64,000 nucleotides of DNA. Source: Streptomyces sp. NRRL F-5123 (lineage in GTDB: Bacteria; Actinomycetota; Actinomycetes; Streptomycetales; Streptomycetaceae). Below the pieces are notes generated by a model. The model was not told the DNA's origin. It saw only the letters and a program-made list of their open reading frames with translations, and made no database searches. The stretch is from NCBI RefSeq assembly GCF_000721495.1, contig NZ_JOHY01000038.1:1-64000 (forward strand). Direction: 5' to 3'. This document shows positions 42,975-51,008 of the stretch, one piece after another (the stretch's first letter is position 1; each line of letters begins with the position of its first letter). The position numbers and the translations under genes are program-made.

Positions 42975-42984
42975 GGGTGCCTCT

Positions 42985-43101
42985 TCAGCGGTTGAAGGCG
43001 GTGAGCCAGGCGTCGGCGATGACGGCCCGGTCGACGGCGGAAACCTCGTGCATACCAGCCGCGAGGTTGCCGCGGGTGAGCATGTGGAGGGCGGCGAGCA
43101 T
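42985..43101 (-). pseudogene. Possible C-terminal gene remnant just upstream of the Nudix gene
   Basis: A 38-residue open frame (MLAALHMLTRGNLAAGMHE, then a short segment ending TAFNR) shows protein-like composition with a plausible amphipathic helix. The frame stays open a little further upstream (GDPRSTSRTHAY) but has no start codon with a ribosome site. It may be the tail of a gene whose front is lost, or a very small protein. Low confidence. Confidence 0.3.
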
Positions 43102-43132
43102 GTAGGCGTGCGTCCTCGACGTACTCCTCGGG

Positions 43133-43342
43133 TCACCCGCCGGCGGAGCTGCCCGGTTGGCGTTGCTCGCGGGGCGCGGTCAGGGTGAGGCGTTCGTCGG
43201 AGTCGGCACTCCAGGTGGTCACCGGGCCGCGGAGGGGGCGGAGGACGTAGACGCCCTGGCGGACGTCGGTGACGACGGCCTCGCGGCCGGTGGCGTTGTC
43301 GATGACCTGGTCGCCGACCCAGGGTTTGCCGTTGCGGGTCAT
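43133..43342 (-). CDS. Small beta-rich protein next to the ATPase
   Basis: The 69-residue protein starts at ATG 43342, overlapping the ATP-binding gene by 4 bp. Residues 8-50 (VGDQVIDNATGREAVVTDV, then a strand pair) look like a small SH3/KOW-like barrel. The tail is polar. Genes of this size accompany single-domain HATPase genes in many Streptomyces loci. No function is known. Confidence 0.7.
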   Translation of the reverse strand: MTRNGKPWVGDQVIDNATGREAVVTDVRQGVYVLRPLRGPVTTWSADSDERLTLTAPREQRQPGSSAGG

Positions 43343-43734
43343 GCGGCGGGGCCTCCTTCGAGCAGGCCCCAGACGCGCTTGCCGAAAGGGAGTGGGTCGG
43401 TGCCCCAGCGGGCGGTGAGGGCTTCGACGAGGTTCAGGCCGCGGCCGCACTCGGCGAGGTCGTCGGCGTGCCGCCGCTCGGGCCGGGTCTTGGAGCGGTC
43501 GACGACGTCGATACGGATCTGGCCGTCCGCGGGGCGGCTGACCGTCACCCGGATGAGGCGGCCCCTCGTGTGCCGGGCGGCGTTGGCGACCAGCTCGGTG
43601 ACGACGAGGGCGCCGTCGTCCGCCAGGCGTTCGAGGCCCCACGTGTGCAGGGCCGTTCGCACCAGGCGCCGGGCGTCCTCCGCGCTCTCTGCTGCGCAGG
43701 GCAGGGTGAGGGCCTTGCTCTCGGAGGGCTCCAT
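43339..43734 (-). CDS. ATP-binding protein of the RsbW/anti-sigma (HATPase_c_2) family
   Basis: The 131-residue protein is a single GHKL ATPase domain. The N box is ELVANAARHTRG, the first G box is IDVVDRSKTRPE and the second is GRGLNLVEALTARWG. It lacks a phospho-acceptor His domain, so it is not a sensor kinase. Such proteins can act as Ser kinases on anti-anti-sigma factors, or as accessory partners of XRE regulators in Streptomyces. The small gene downstream (4-bp overlap) and the XRE gene about 100 bp upstream on the same strand fit that kind of locus. Confidence 0.9.
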   Translation of the reverse strand: MEPSESKALTLPCAAESAEDARRLVRTALHTWGLERLADDGALVVTELVANAARHTRGRLIRVTVSRPADGQIRIDVVDRSKTRPERRHADDLAECGRGLNLVEALTARWGTDPLPFGKRVWGLLEGGPAA

Positions 43735-43840
43735 GCGGCGCCCCTCTCCATGTGGTGATCAGGTCGTCACCGACGGTAGGAGGGGGCAGGTGGTGGGCTC
43801 AATGACACTTTGACGGGCCGTCAGGTCGAAGTGCCAGTCA

Positions 43841-45025
43841 TCACAGCGGGAGGTTGACCGCGTCGGCGAGGACCCGCATGCGCGGGGTCAGCGTGCGGCG
43901 GCGTTCGACGACGCGGGCGAGGATGTCACGGGCGTACTGCTGGTGCGGCAGCCACTGCGGTGCGGCCTGCCACACCGTTTCCAGGGTGTCGACGGCCTCG
44001 GGGTAGCGGCGCAGCCGCGCCTGGGCGGAGGCCTGGTCCAGGCGGTTGCGGTTGAGGTTGTTGGAGGTGGGGCGCATGCCGTCCCAGGAGATCGACGCCG
44101 ACAGCCGCAGCACCTCGTCGGGACGGTCCGAGATCATCGCGTGCTCGGCCTCCTTGAGCTGGACCGTGCGCGCGTCGTAGGCGCGCAGGAATCCGCCGGG
44201 CACCTCGCGCTGCCCGAGCGCAGCCGCCGCCGAACCGGCCAGCCGCAGCAGGCGTTCCGCGTCATCCCCCCGCCCGTCCCGGTCCGCCGCAGCGGCCCCA
44301 CGCAGCAGCAGCCAGCCCCACGCGCCCAGTTCGGCGGGCGTCGCCCGGGACATGCGGGGCTCCAGCCGGTCGGCCCACTCCTCGGCCAGCCGCGCCGCCT
44401 CGCCGATGCGGCCGCGCCGCAGCAGCAGCCAGCAGCGCGTCGACACCGCACCGGCCGCGCCGATGTCGTCAGCCGCCCCGGTGAGCGCCCTGCCGAGTGC
44501 GGTCTCGGCGGCCTCGTACTGGCGCGTCTGCGTGAGCATCCACCCGGTGATGCCGAGCAGCGCGGCATGGACCGGCCGCCCGGCGGGCTCGTCGGCGACG
44601 GCCGCGGCATCGCGCAGCAGCAGCGGCAGTACCCGGCCCAGCTCCTCCAGCCGGTCCCCGGCCGCGAGCGGCATCGCGGCGGTGACCGCGGCCCGCACCC
44701 CGGCCACGGTCGGTGCCTCGTCCACGCCGGGCGGCGGGGGAGCATCGAGGGCGGCCCGTACCGGCGCCCACCGGTCCAGCACCGCGGACGAGGCTCCGGC
44801 AGTCTCATGTGCGCTGCCGAGCAGGCGCGTTGCGGGCACCCCGAGCGCGACGGCCAGCGCCCGGACGGTCTCCATCCGCGGCGACCCGTAGTCGCCCTGC
44901 TCTACCTTCCGGATCGTGGACAGGGCCACGCCGGAATCCGCCGCCAGCCCGCGCTGGCTCATCCCGCGTCTCTTGCGGATCTCCCGCAGGCGCTCACCCA
45001 TGGTCGTGTCAGCGGGATGCGGCAT
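43841..45025 (-). CDS. XRE-family regulator with long helical C-terminal domain
   Basis: The start is ATG 45025 (MPHPADTTMGE), giving 394 residues. The helix-turn-helix is at 9-65 (LREIRKRRGMSQRGLAADSGVALSTIRKVEQG). The remaining 320 residues are alpha-helical with a repeat-like pattern (QYEAAETALGRALTGA, RRGRIGEAARLAEEWADR), probably TPR-like. This layout matches large streptomycete XRE regulators that work with ATP-binding partners. It is divergent from the P-loop gene across about 170 bp. Confidence 0.9.
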   Translation of the reverse strand: MPHPADTTMGERLREIRKRRGMSQRGLAADSGVALSTIRKVEQGDYGSPRMETVRALAVALGVPATRLLGSAHETAGASSAVLDRWAPVRAALDAPPPPGVDEAPTVAGVRAAVTAAMPLAAGDRLEELGRVLPLLLRDAAAVADEPAGRPVHAALLGITGWMLTQTRQYEAAETALGRALTGAADDIGAAGAVSTRCWLLLRRGRIGEAARLAEEWADRLEPRMSRATPAELGAWGWLLLRGAAAADRDGRGDDAERLLRLAGSAAAALGQREVPGGFLRAYDARTVQLKEAEHAMISDRPDEVLRLSASISWDGMRPTSNNLNRNRLDQASAQARLRRYPEAVDTLETVWQAAPQWLPHQQYARDILARVVERRRTLTPRMRVLADAVNLPL

Positions 45026-45194
45026 GAGGACGCCACCTTCGTCTCGAACCCGACACCCGAAACCGTACAGCGGCCCGCCAGTTGATGCGGGGCCACCGCT
45101 CACGTGCACTCCTGGGCGTGACGCGGCGCCGTCGCTGTGCGGCCCGGCGGAAACCGGGTGCGGCCGGAGCGCGGGCGCCCGTAGCGTGCCCCGG

Positions 45195-45770
45195 GTGGGT
45201 ACCGGGAGTGCGGGGACGCGGCTGATCGTCGTACGGGGGAATTCGGCCTCGGGGAAGTCGTCCGTGGCCGCGGGGATCCGGGAGCGGTGCGGGCGGGGGC
45301 TCGCGGTGGTCGGGCAGGACAACCTGCGGCGGGTCGTGCTGCGGGAGCGGGACCGTGCCGGAGGGGTGAACGTCGGGCTCATCGGGGTGGTGGCACGGTA
45401 CGCGCTGGACGCCGGGTACGACGTGGTCGTGGAGGGGATCCTGTACGCCGCCCACTACGGGGAGATGCTCCAGGAGCTGATCGGCGACCACCGCGGGACC
45501 ACCCGCTGCTTCTACCTGGACGTGCCCTTCGAGGAGACGCTCCTCCGCCACGCGTCCAAGGGCGACCCGGAGTACCTGGCCCACGTCACCGAGGCGCACC
45601 TGCGGGAGTGGTACGTCGAGCGCGACCTGCTCCCGTCCGGGGTCGAGACCGTCATCGGCCCCGACAGCCCGCTGGCCGCGACGGTCGACCGGATTCTGCG
45701 CGAGACGGGCCTGGCGGGGGCGCCCCGTGACACCGACCCGCCGGTGCGCAGGGGGCCATCGGGGCAGTAG
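45195..45770 (+). CDS. P-loop kinase-like protein (zeta-toxin/AAA_33 group)
   Basis: The start GTG 45195 gives 191 residues. Walker A is VRGNSASGKSSVA at the N-terminus. DNLRRVVLRERD and VVVEGILY match small-molecule kinase folds (AAA_33, chloramphenicol phosphotransferase or zeta-toxin relatives). FYLDVPFEETLLRHA and ADxLLPSG-like regions complete the lid. No antitoxin-like gene is adjacent, so a toxin role is unlikely. A kinase for a nucleoside, sugar or antibiotic is possible. Confidence 0.8.
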   Translation: MGTGSAGTRLIVVRGNSASGKSSVAAGIRERCGRGLAVVGQDNLRRVVLRERDRAGGVNVGLIGVVARYALDAGYDVVVEGILYAAHYGEMLQELIGDHRGTTRCFYLDVPFEETLLRHASKGDPEYLAHVTEAHLREWYVERDLLPSGVETVIGPDSPLAATVDRILRETGLAGAPRDTDPPVRRGPSGQ

Positions 45771-45902
45771 GGCTCCTGCCAACGGGCGACAGCGGGCCCG
45801 TCGGGCGCGCGCGGTACCGGCGCCGGGCGGATCCTGGCGGCGGGACGGGGCCGCCGGTGGCGGCGGGCGGGCCCGGAACCCCGTGGGTCTCGGAGGAGAG
45901 CG

Positions 45903-47042
45903 ATGAATCTGCCCCTGTCCGTTCGTACGGCGGCTGCCGCCGCCACGGTGGCGGTCTGCCTGGCGGGGGCCGCGGTGCCGGCCGCCGCCGCGGTCCCGCG
46001 GCCGGGCTCCCCCGGCGGCGCCGTCTTCGTGCAGACCGACAACCCCGGCGGCAACGCCGTCGTCGCCTACCGGCGCGGCCCCGACGGCTCGCTCCACGAG
46101 CGCGGCACCTTCGCCACCGGCGGCCTCGGCGGCGTGCTCGACGGCTCGGTCGTCGACCACCTCGCCTCGCAGGGATCGCTCGCGTACGACCGCGCCCACG
46201 GCCTGCTCCTCGCGGTGAACGCGGGCAGCGACACCGTCACCGTCTTCTCCGTGCACGGCGAGCGGCTGGAGCGCGAGCAGGTCGTTCCGTCGGGCGGGGA
46301 CTTCCCCGTCAGCGTCACCGTCCACCGCGACACCGTCTACGTGCTGAACGCGCGCGACGGCGGCTCGGTCCAGGGCTACCGGATCACCGGCGGCGGGCTG
46401 GAGCCGATCGCGGGCGGGCACCGCGACCTCGGGCTCGACACCGCGGCGGCGCCGGAGTTCACGCACACCCCCGGCCAGGTGTCCTTCACGCCCGACGGCT
46501 CCCGGCTGGTCGTCACGACGAAGGCGGGCGGGAGCAGCATCGAGGTCTTCGCCGTCCGCGCGTCCGGCGCGCTCGCCGGCGGGCCCGCCGTGACCGGGAT
46601 GGACGGCGCGGTGCCGTTCGGCTTCACCTTCGACGCGCGCGGGCTGCTGGTCGTCACGGACGCGGGCACCAATTCCGTGCTGACGTTCGCGATCCGCCGC
46701 GACGGCCGCGCCGTCCCGCTCGGGGGCACGCCCACCGGGCAGACGGCCACCTGCTGGATCGTCCGCGCGGGCGACCGCTTCTACGCCTCCAACGCCGGCA
46801 GCAGCACCCTCTCCGGCTTCCGCCGCACCGGCCTCGCGGGCCTCGTACCGCTCGGCACCACCCCGACCGGCGCCGGCACCACCGACTCGGCCGTCACGCC
46901 CGACGAGCGCTTCCTGTACGTCCAGACGGGAGCCACCGGCGGCGTCGACGCCTTCCGCGTCGGGCGGGACGGCAGCCTCGGCCGGATCGGCTCGGTGACC
47001 GTCCCGGACGCCGTCGGCGGCGAGGGCATCGTCGCCCTCTGA
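45903..47042 (+). CDS. Secreted beta-propeller protein (lactonase/YncE-like)
   Basis: The 379-residue protein starts at ATG 45903 after GGAGAG. The signal peptide is residues 1 to about 31 (PAAAA region). The mature part consists of repeating blades with DGSLHERGTF, PDGSRLVVTTK and PDERFLYVQTG motifs, consistent with a seven-bladed propeller of the 6-phosphogluconolactonase/YncE group. Because it is secreted, a cytosolic sugar-acid lactonase role is unlikely; binding or surface function fits better. Terminated by a hairpin at 47069-47094. Confidence 0.85.
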   Translation: MNLPLSVRTAAAAATVAVCLAGAAVPAAAAVPRPGSPGGAVFVQTDNPGGNAVVAYRRGPDGSLHERGTFATGGLGGVLDGSVVDHLASQGSLAYDRAHGLLLAVNAGSDTVTVFSVHGERLEREQVVPSGGDFPVSVTVHRDTVYVLNARDGGSVQGYRITGGGLEPIAGGHRDLGLDTAAAPEFTHTPGQVSFTPDGSRLVVTTKAGGSSIEVFAVRASGALAGGPAVTGMDGAVPFGFTFDARGLLVVTDAGTNSVLTFAIRRDGRAVPLGGTPTGQTATCWIVRAGDRFYASNAGSSTLSGFRRTGLAGLVPLGTTPTGAGTTDSAVTPDERFLYVQTGATGGVDAFRVGRDGSLGRIGSVTVPDAVGGEGIVAL

Positions 47043-47068
47043 CCGTTGAGGATGTTCGTGAGCGTCTT

Positions 47069-47094
47069 CCGGTGGGCTCAGCCCCGCCCACCGG
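47069..47094 (+). terminator. Hairpin terminator after the beta-propeller gene
   Basis: A perfect 9-bp stem (CCGGTGGGC at 47069-47077, complement at 47086-47094) with an 8-nt loop lies 27 bp after the stop. No U-tract. Confidence 0.65.
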
Positions 47095-47138
47095 CTGACC
47101 TCGGGGCGTGCGGAGGCCCGAGCCGGGGGGCGGGGGTA

Positions 47139-47153
47139 CGTCACCAGGTGACG
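47139..47153. promoter_or_regulatory. Perfect palindrome upstream of the Uma2-type gene
   Basis: CGTCACC-A-GGTGACG is a perfect 7+1+7 palindrome lying 116 bp before the Uma2 start. Size and symmetry fit an operator for a dimeric regulator. The factor is unknown. Confidence 0.45.
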
Positions 47154-47268
47154 ATCCGCGGCCCTCGGTGCGGGGCGGTATCAACTACGCTGGCACCACC
47201 TGCACCCCGCGTCCGTGATCCGGGTTCGAGGCCCCTGACCGCCCCCACTGAGGTGCCTGGAGGAAGCC

Positions 47269-47841
47269 GTGTCCGCCGAGCTGCCCGACTGGATGATCCC
47301 GCCAAGGCCCAGCGGCTGGGAGGCCGACGACCTCGACCACCTTCCGCAGGCGCCGCGGCACACCGAACTCATCGACGGAGCATTGATCTTCGTGATGTCG
47401 CCGCAGCGGTCCTGGCACTCCCGGCTGGTGGAGAACCTGACCTTCGCCCTGCGGCAGGCAGCCCCCGCCGGGTTCGAGGCCGAGCGGGAGATGACCGTCC
47501 GGCTCGACAGGAAGAGCCGGCCCGAGCCGGACGTCCTGGTGGCCACCGCGCCGTACGATCCCGACCGGACCTGGTATGCGCCGGAGGATGTGGCTCTGGT
47601 CATCGAGGTCGTCTCAGAGGAATCGGCGGACCGGGACCGGTCCCTGAAGCCCTTCAAATACGCCCAGGCGAGGATCCCGCACTTCTGGCGTATCGAGGAC
47701 GAGGCCGGCCTCCCCGCAGTCCACACCTATGAGCTCGACGCCATGACCGGCACGTATGTGGCCACCGGTATTCACCGCGACCGGCTGAAGCTCTCGGTCC
47801 CGTTCACCGTCGACGTCCGGCTCGACAGCCTCGTGCCCTGA
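47269..47841 (+). CDS. Uma2-family PD-(D/E)XK nuclease-fold protein
   Basis: The 190-residue protein starts at GTG 47269 after GGAGGAAGCC. The Uma2 (DUF820) fold is indicated by HTELIDGALIFVMSPQRSWH, then the metal centre RPEPDVLVA and LVIEVVSEES (Asp and Glu of PD-(D/E)XK). KYAQARIPHFWRI completes it. The family is widespread in Streptomyces and Cyanobacteria, often in many copies per genome, and its biological role is unsettled. Nuclease activity here is inferred from the fold. Confidence 0.9.
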   Translation: MSAELPDWMIPPRPSGWEADDLDHLPQAPRHTELIDGALIFVMSPQRSWHSRLVENLTFALRQAAPAGFEAEREMTVRLDRKSRPEPDVLVATAPYDPDRTWYAPEDVALVIEVVSEESADRDRSLKPFKYAQARIPHFWRIEDEAGLPAVHTYELDAMTGTYVATGIHRDRLKLSVPFTVDVRLDSLVP

Positions 47842-47938
47842 CCGTCCGGGCAGCAGCCGGTCCGGCCGCTCCCGCCCCCGCCCGTCCGCCGGGATGCGCA
47901 AGTGTGCCGTACATCCCGGCGGGCGGCGGCGCGTCGGC

Positions 47939-48907
47939 TCAGCCCGCCGTGCCCAGCAACTCCTCCGGGACGAAGCCCTCCGCCGCCAGCCGCGCCCACA
48001 GCTCGGCGGGGACCGGGCGGCGCAGCGCCTCCGCGTTCGCCGCCACCTCGGCCGCCGACCGGCAGCCGAGCACGACGGACGTGACGGCCGGGTGCAGGAA
48101 CGGGAACTGCGCCGCGGCCGCCGGGAGCGGCACCTCGTACTGCGCGCACAGCTCCTGGCAGCGCCGGGCCCGCGCCAGCGTCCCCGCGGGCACCGGGCGG
48201 TAGTTGAACATCGCGCCGTCGGACGGGTCCGCCAGCAGCCCGGTGTTGAAGACGCCGCCCACCACCACCGCGGTGCCGCGCTCCGCGCACAGCGGCAGCA
48301 GCGTCGCCGCCGCGTCGTGGTCGAGCAGCGAGAAGCGGCCCGCGATCAGCACGACGTCCACCTCGTACGCCGAGACGTACGCGGCCAGCGGCGCGCTGTG
48401 GTTCATTCCGAAGCCGATCGCCTTGACCAGGCCCTCGTCCCGCAGCCGCCGCACCGCGTCGTACGCCGTCGCGCGCACCTCGGCGGCGTAGGCGTCGGCG
48501 TCGTGCAGGTAGAGGATGTCGACGGAAGAGCGGCCGAGCCGCTCCAGGCTGGATTCGAGGGAGGCGCGGATGCCGCGCTCGGTCCAGTCGGTGACGACGT
48601 CGGTGCCGGAGCCGTCCGCGCGCGGCCGCAGCAGCCAGCCGGTCTTCGTCGAGATCACCGGGTCGGCGATCCCGGCCGGCTCCAGGAGGCGGCCGAGCCG
48701 TTCCTCGGCCTGGCCGTGGCCGTAGCGCGGGGCGGTGTCGAAGTAGCGGATGCCCGCGTCGGCCGCGGCCCGCAGCGTGGCGGCCGCGTCCTGCTCGGTG
48801 ACCTCCTCGAAGAGGCCGCCGAGCGGCGCGGTGCCGATGCCCACCGGGGGCAGCGCGAAGGGCAGCCGGGACGGCGTCCGGTCCTCCAGCGGCAGGACGG
48901 GGGTCAT
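47939..48907 (-). CDS. Aldo/keto reductase, probable L-fucose (aldose) 1-dehydrogenase
   Basis: The start ATG 48907 overlaps the upstream gene by 4 bp; the product has 322 residues. AKR motifs are visible: VGIGTAPLGGL, the catalytic Asp/Tyr in YFDTAPRYGHGQAEERLG, Lys in STKTGWLL, and YLHDAD. This subgroup includes D-threo-aldose and L-fucose dehydrogenases that oxidise the sugar to its lactone. The fucosidase and the lactonase-like amidohydrolase in the same regulon support L-fucose as substrate. Pyridoxal or other aldose reduction is the alternative. Confidence 0.88.
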   Translation of the reverse strand: MTPVLPLEDRTPSRLPFALPPVGIGTAPLGGLFEEVTEQDAAATLRAAADAGIRYFDTAPRYGHGQAEERLGRLLEPAGIADPVISTKTGWLLRPRADGSGTDVVTDWTERGIRASLESSLERLGRSSVDILYLHDADAYAAEVRATAYDAVRRLRDEGLVKAIGFGMNHSAPLAAYVSAYEVDVVLIAGRFSLLDHDAAATLLPLCAERGTAVVVGGVFNTGLLADPSDGAMFNYRPVPAGTLARARRCQELCAQYEVPLPAAAAQFPFLHPAVTSVVLGCRSAAEVAANAEALRRPVPAELWARLAAEGFVPEELLGTAG

Positions 48908-50823
48908 CGGGAGGCCTCCCAGGGGGTGGTGCGGGCGGGTTCCGCGCCGCGCAGCGTCATCGTCAGGGTCAGCCGCACGCGCGTCCCGCCGGGCAGGGCG
49001 ACCGTGCAGTAGCGGCCCTCGACCGGCAGCGGGGCGCCGTCGTCGGCGCGGACGGTGTGCAGGACGTGCTCGGCGAACGAGCCCGCCTGGACGACGACCG
49101 TGCGCGGCGCGGCGCCGAGGTTCACCAGCTCCACCACCGTGTGGTCGGGGCGGATGTCGGAGACGAGCGCCGCGACGTCCGCGGGCAGCCCGGGGCGCCG
49201 CTCGACGGCGTCGTGGTAGCGGACGTGCAGCTGGGCCAGGCCGCCGTTGTAGAGGACCTGCGGGGAGCCGGTGGTGAGCTGCAGCAGCGCCTCGGTGACG
49301 ACCGGGTTCAGGTTCTGCCAGTGGTGGATGCCCAGCGCGTCGGGGCCGGTGGCCGGGTCGGTGCCGTCGGCCTCGATCGCCGCCAGCCGCTCGGCGGACA
49401 CGTCCAGCGCGCTGGTCAGCATGCGCTCGGGGAAGCCGTCGTTGCGGCCGTGCAGGAATTCGTGCCAGGGCTCCTCGTGGCCGCACTCGTCCTTGGTGCG
49501 CTGGGTGTGCACGGCCGTCCAGTCCCAGCGTGAGCCCTCGCGCAGCCGCTCGATGCGCTCGGCGTCGGCCGCCTCCCGGCTGAAGTGCCACAGGACGAGC
49601 GGCAGTTGCGTCGGCATGACGGTGAAGTCGAACCAGCCGGAGTCGTTGTGCCGCTGCGGCACCATGAGGGTGCGCTCGCCGGGGACGGTGGCCAGGTGCG
49701 GGCGCCACCGCCTGCCGAGGGTGCCCATCCGGTCGGCGGTGCGCTGCTCGGCGTGGGCGAGCACCGCGTCCAGCGGGTTGCGGGCGAGGTCCAGGTAGCC
49801 CCGGTCGCCGGTCACCAGGCTCGCGTTGACGGCGCCGACGATCGCGGCCGACGCGACCGACGACAGCCCGTGCGGCCAGGACCAGCCGTAGTGGCCGCCG
49901 TACCAGCGGCCGTCCAGGTACTCGCCGACCTCGCCGCCGAGCCCGGCGTTGTCGGGCAGCACCTCGCGCCCGGCGAGCCGCTCCTGCCAGGCGCCGGTGT
50001 ACTCGGCGACCCAGTCGGCGTACCGCTGCTCGCCGCCCAGCAGCCACGCGTTGGTGGCGAGCGTGGTGGAGGCGAGGTTGACGAGGGTGTCGCCGCGGCC
50101 CATGCGCTGCCACATGACCTGCCCGTACGCCCGCGCCTTCGCCGGGTCGGCGGCCAGCTCGTCGAAGGAGGTGACGCCGGTGCCCCAGTCGAGCGGGAGG
50201 CCGTAGGGGCGCAGGGCCAGGCTCCACGGGAAGTACGTGTCGTGGTCGCTGAAGCCGGGGCGGGGGCCGCCCGAGCCGTTGTGGGGGGCGGTGAGGACGC
50301 GGTGCGCGGGGTCGTAGTTGGGGCCGCCGGGCAGGTAGACGTCGGCGAATCGGGCGGCCAGCTCGCGCAGTTCGGGGTCGCCGGGGTCGGCCAGGCACAG
50401 GCCGTAGAAGAGCAGCATGCCCTCGCCCTGGTGGAACCAGTCGTAGCCGCGCTCCAGGCCGTCGACCACCAGGCCCATCTCGGTGAGCTGCGCCGTCACC
50501 CCGCGCCAGTGACGGCGGGCGGCGGCGAGCAGGTCGGTGCTGCCGCCGAGCAGGTAGAGGGTCGGCCAGTTGAAGAACGGCTCGTAGAAGTCGTCCACGC
50601 CGTCCCGGTCGTCCAGGCCCTGGCCGAGCGAGTCGCGGAAGACGAGGCGGCCGTCGCCCTCGGTGTAGCGGTCGGCGAAGATCCGCCAGGCCGCGTCCTG
50701 GCGCGCGAACAGCTCGCGCTCCAGCGCGGCCCACCGCGGCGCCTCCCCGAAGCGGCGGGTGGCGGTCACTTCCGGCCCGGCCCCTGCGGCGGGTACGGCG
50801 GGCGCGGACCCGGTGGCCGTCAT
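48904..50823 (-). CDS. Unrecognised 639-residue cytoplasmic enzyme of the fucose locus
   Basis: The start is ATG 50823. There is no signal peptide. Residues 20-490 look like an (alpha/alpha) barrel, with aromatic-rich loops such as YEPFFNWPTLYLLGG, GYDWFHQGEGMLLFY and WYGGHYGWSWPHG. Residues 500-630 are beta-rich (HTVVELVNLGAAPRTVVVQ) and resemble the accessory sandwich of polysaccharide lyases or hydrolases. I cannot name a family. Its overlap with the fucose-dehydrogenase-like gene and position opposite the lactonase suggest it acts on the imported oligosaccharide. Candidate catalytic residues include the Asp, Glu and His in the loops cited. Confidence 0.75.
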   Translation of the reverse strand: MTATGSAPAVPAAGAGPEVTATRRFGEAPRWAALERELFARQDAAWRIFADRYTEGDGRLVFRDSLGQGLDDRDGVDDFYEPFFNWPTLYLLGGSTDLLAAARRHWRGVTAQLTEMGLVVDGLERGYDWFHQGEGMLLFYGLCLADPGDPELRELAARFADVYLPGGPNYDPAHRVLTAPHNGSGGPRPGFSDHDTYFPWSLALRPYGLPLDWGTGVTSFDELAADPAKARAYGQVMWQRMGRGDTLVNLASTTLATNAWLLGGEQRYADWVAEYTGAWQERLAGREVLPDNAGLGGEVGEYLDGRWYGGHYGWSWPHGLSSVASAAIVGAVNASLVTGDRGYLDLARNPLDAVLAHAEQRTADRMGTLGRRWRPHLATVPGERTLMVPQRHNDSGWFDFTVMPTQLPLVLWHFSREAADAERIERLREGSRWDWTAVHTQRTKDECGHEEPWHEFLHGRNDGFPERMLTSALDVSAERLAAIEADGTDPATGPDALGIHHWQNLNPVVTEALLQLTTGSPQVLYNGGLAQLHVRYHDAVERRPGLPADVAALVSDIRPDHTVVELVNLGAAPRTVVVQAGSFAEHVLHTVRADDGAPLPVEGRYCTVALPGGTRVRLTLTMTLRGAEPARTTPWEASR

Positions 50824-50908
50824 CGGGCCGCCCCGTTCGCCGCGGGCTTGTCGTCGATTCGTTCCACCCCGAGCATCGGGAGCACACCCGACCCTTCTTC
50901 ATCGCCCA

Positions 50909-50922
50909 TTGATAATCGATTG
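50909..50922. promoter_or_regulatory. Divergent variant of the locus operator box
   Basis: TTGATAATCGATTG lies between the divergent 639-residue gene and the amidohydrolase. It contains both elements of the box seen at 51874, 58197 and 61597 (GATAAT and ATCGAT), but overlapped instead of spaced by 4 nt. It is probably a weaker or differently oriented site for the same regulator. Confidence 0.5.
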
Positions 50923-51008
50923 CTAGCCTTCAGTGCGTCGACAGCCGTGTCAAGAGCCGTTCACGCCCCGGGACGAGCGCGGGGCGGCCCGGAGAAGGGG
51001 AGTCCGCC

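Noticed and set aside
43133..45025. Whole set read as a WhiJ/DUF397-type developmental locus
   Set aside because: The small gene has no DUF397-like signature, so only the weaker description of XRE regulator, ATPase and small protein was kept.
45195..45770. Zeta-type toxin of a toxin-antitoxin pair
   Set aside because: The P-loop fold fits but no antitoxin gene lies next to it; the upstream gene is a large divergent XRE regulator.
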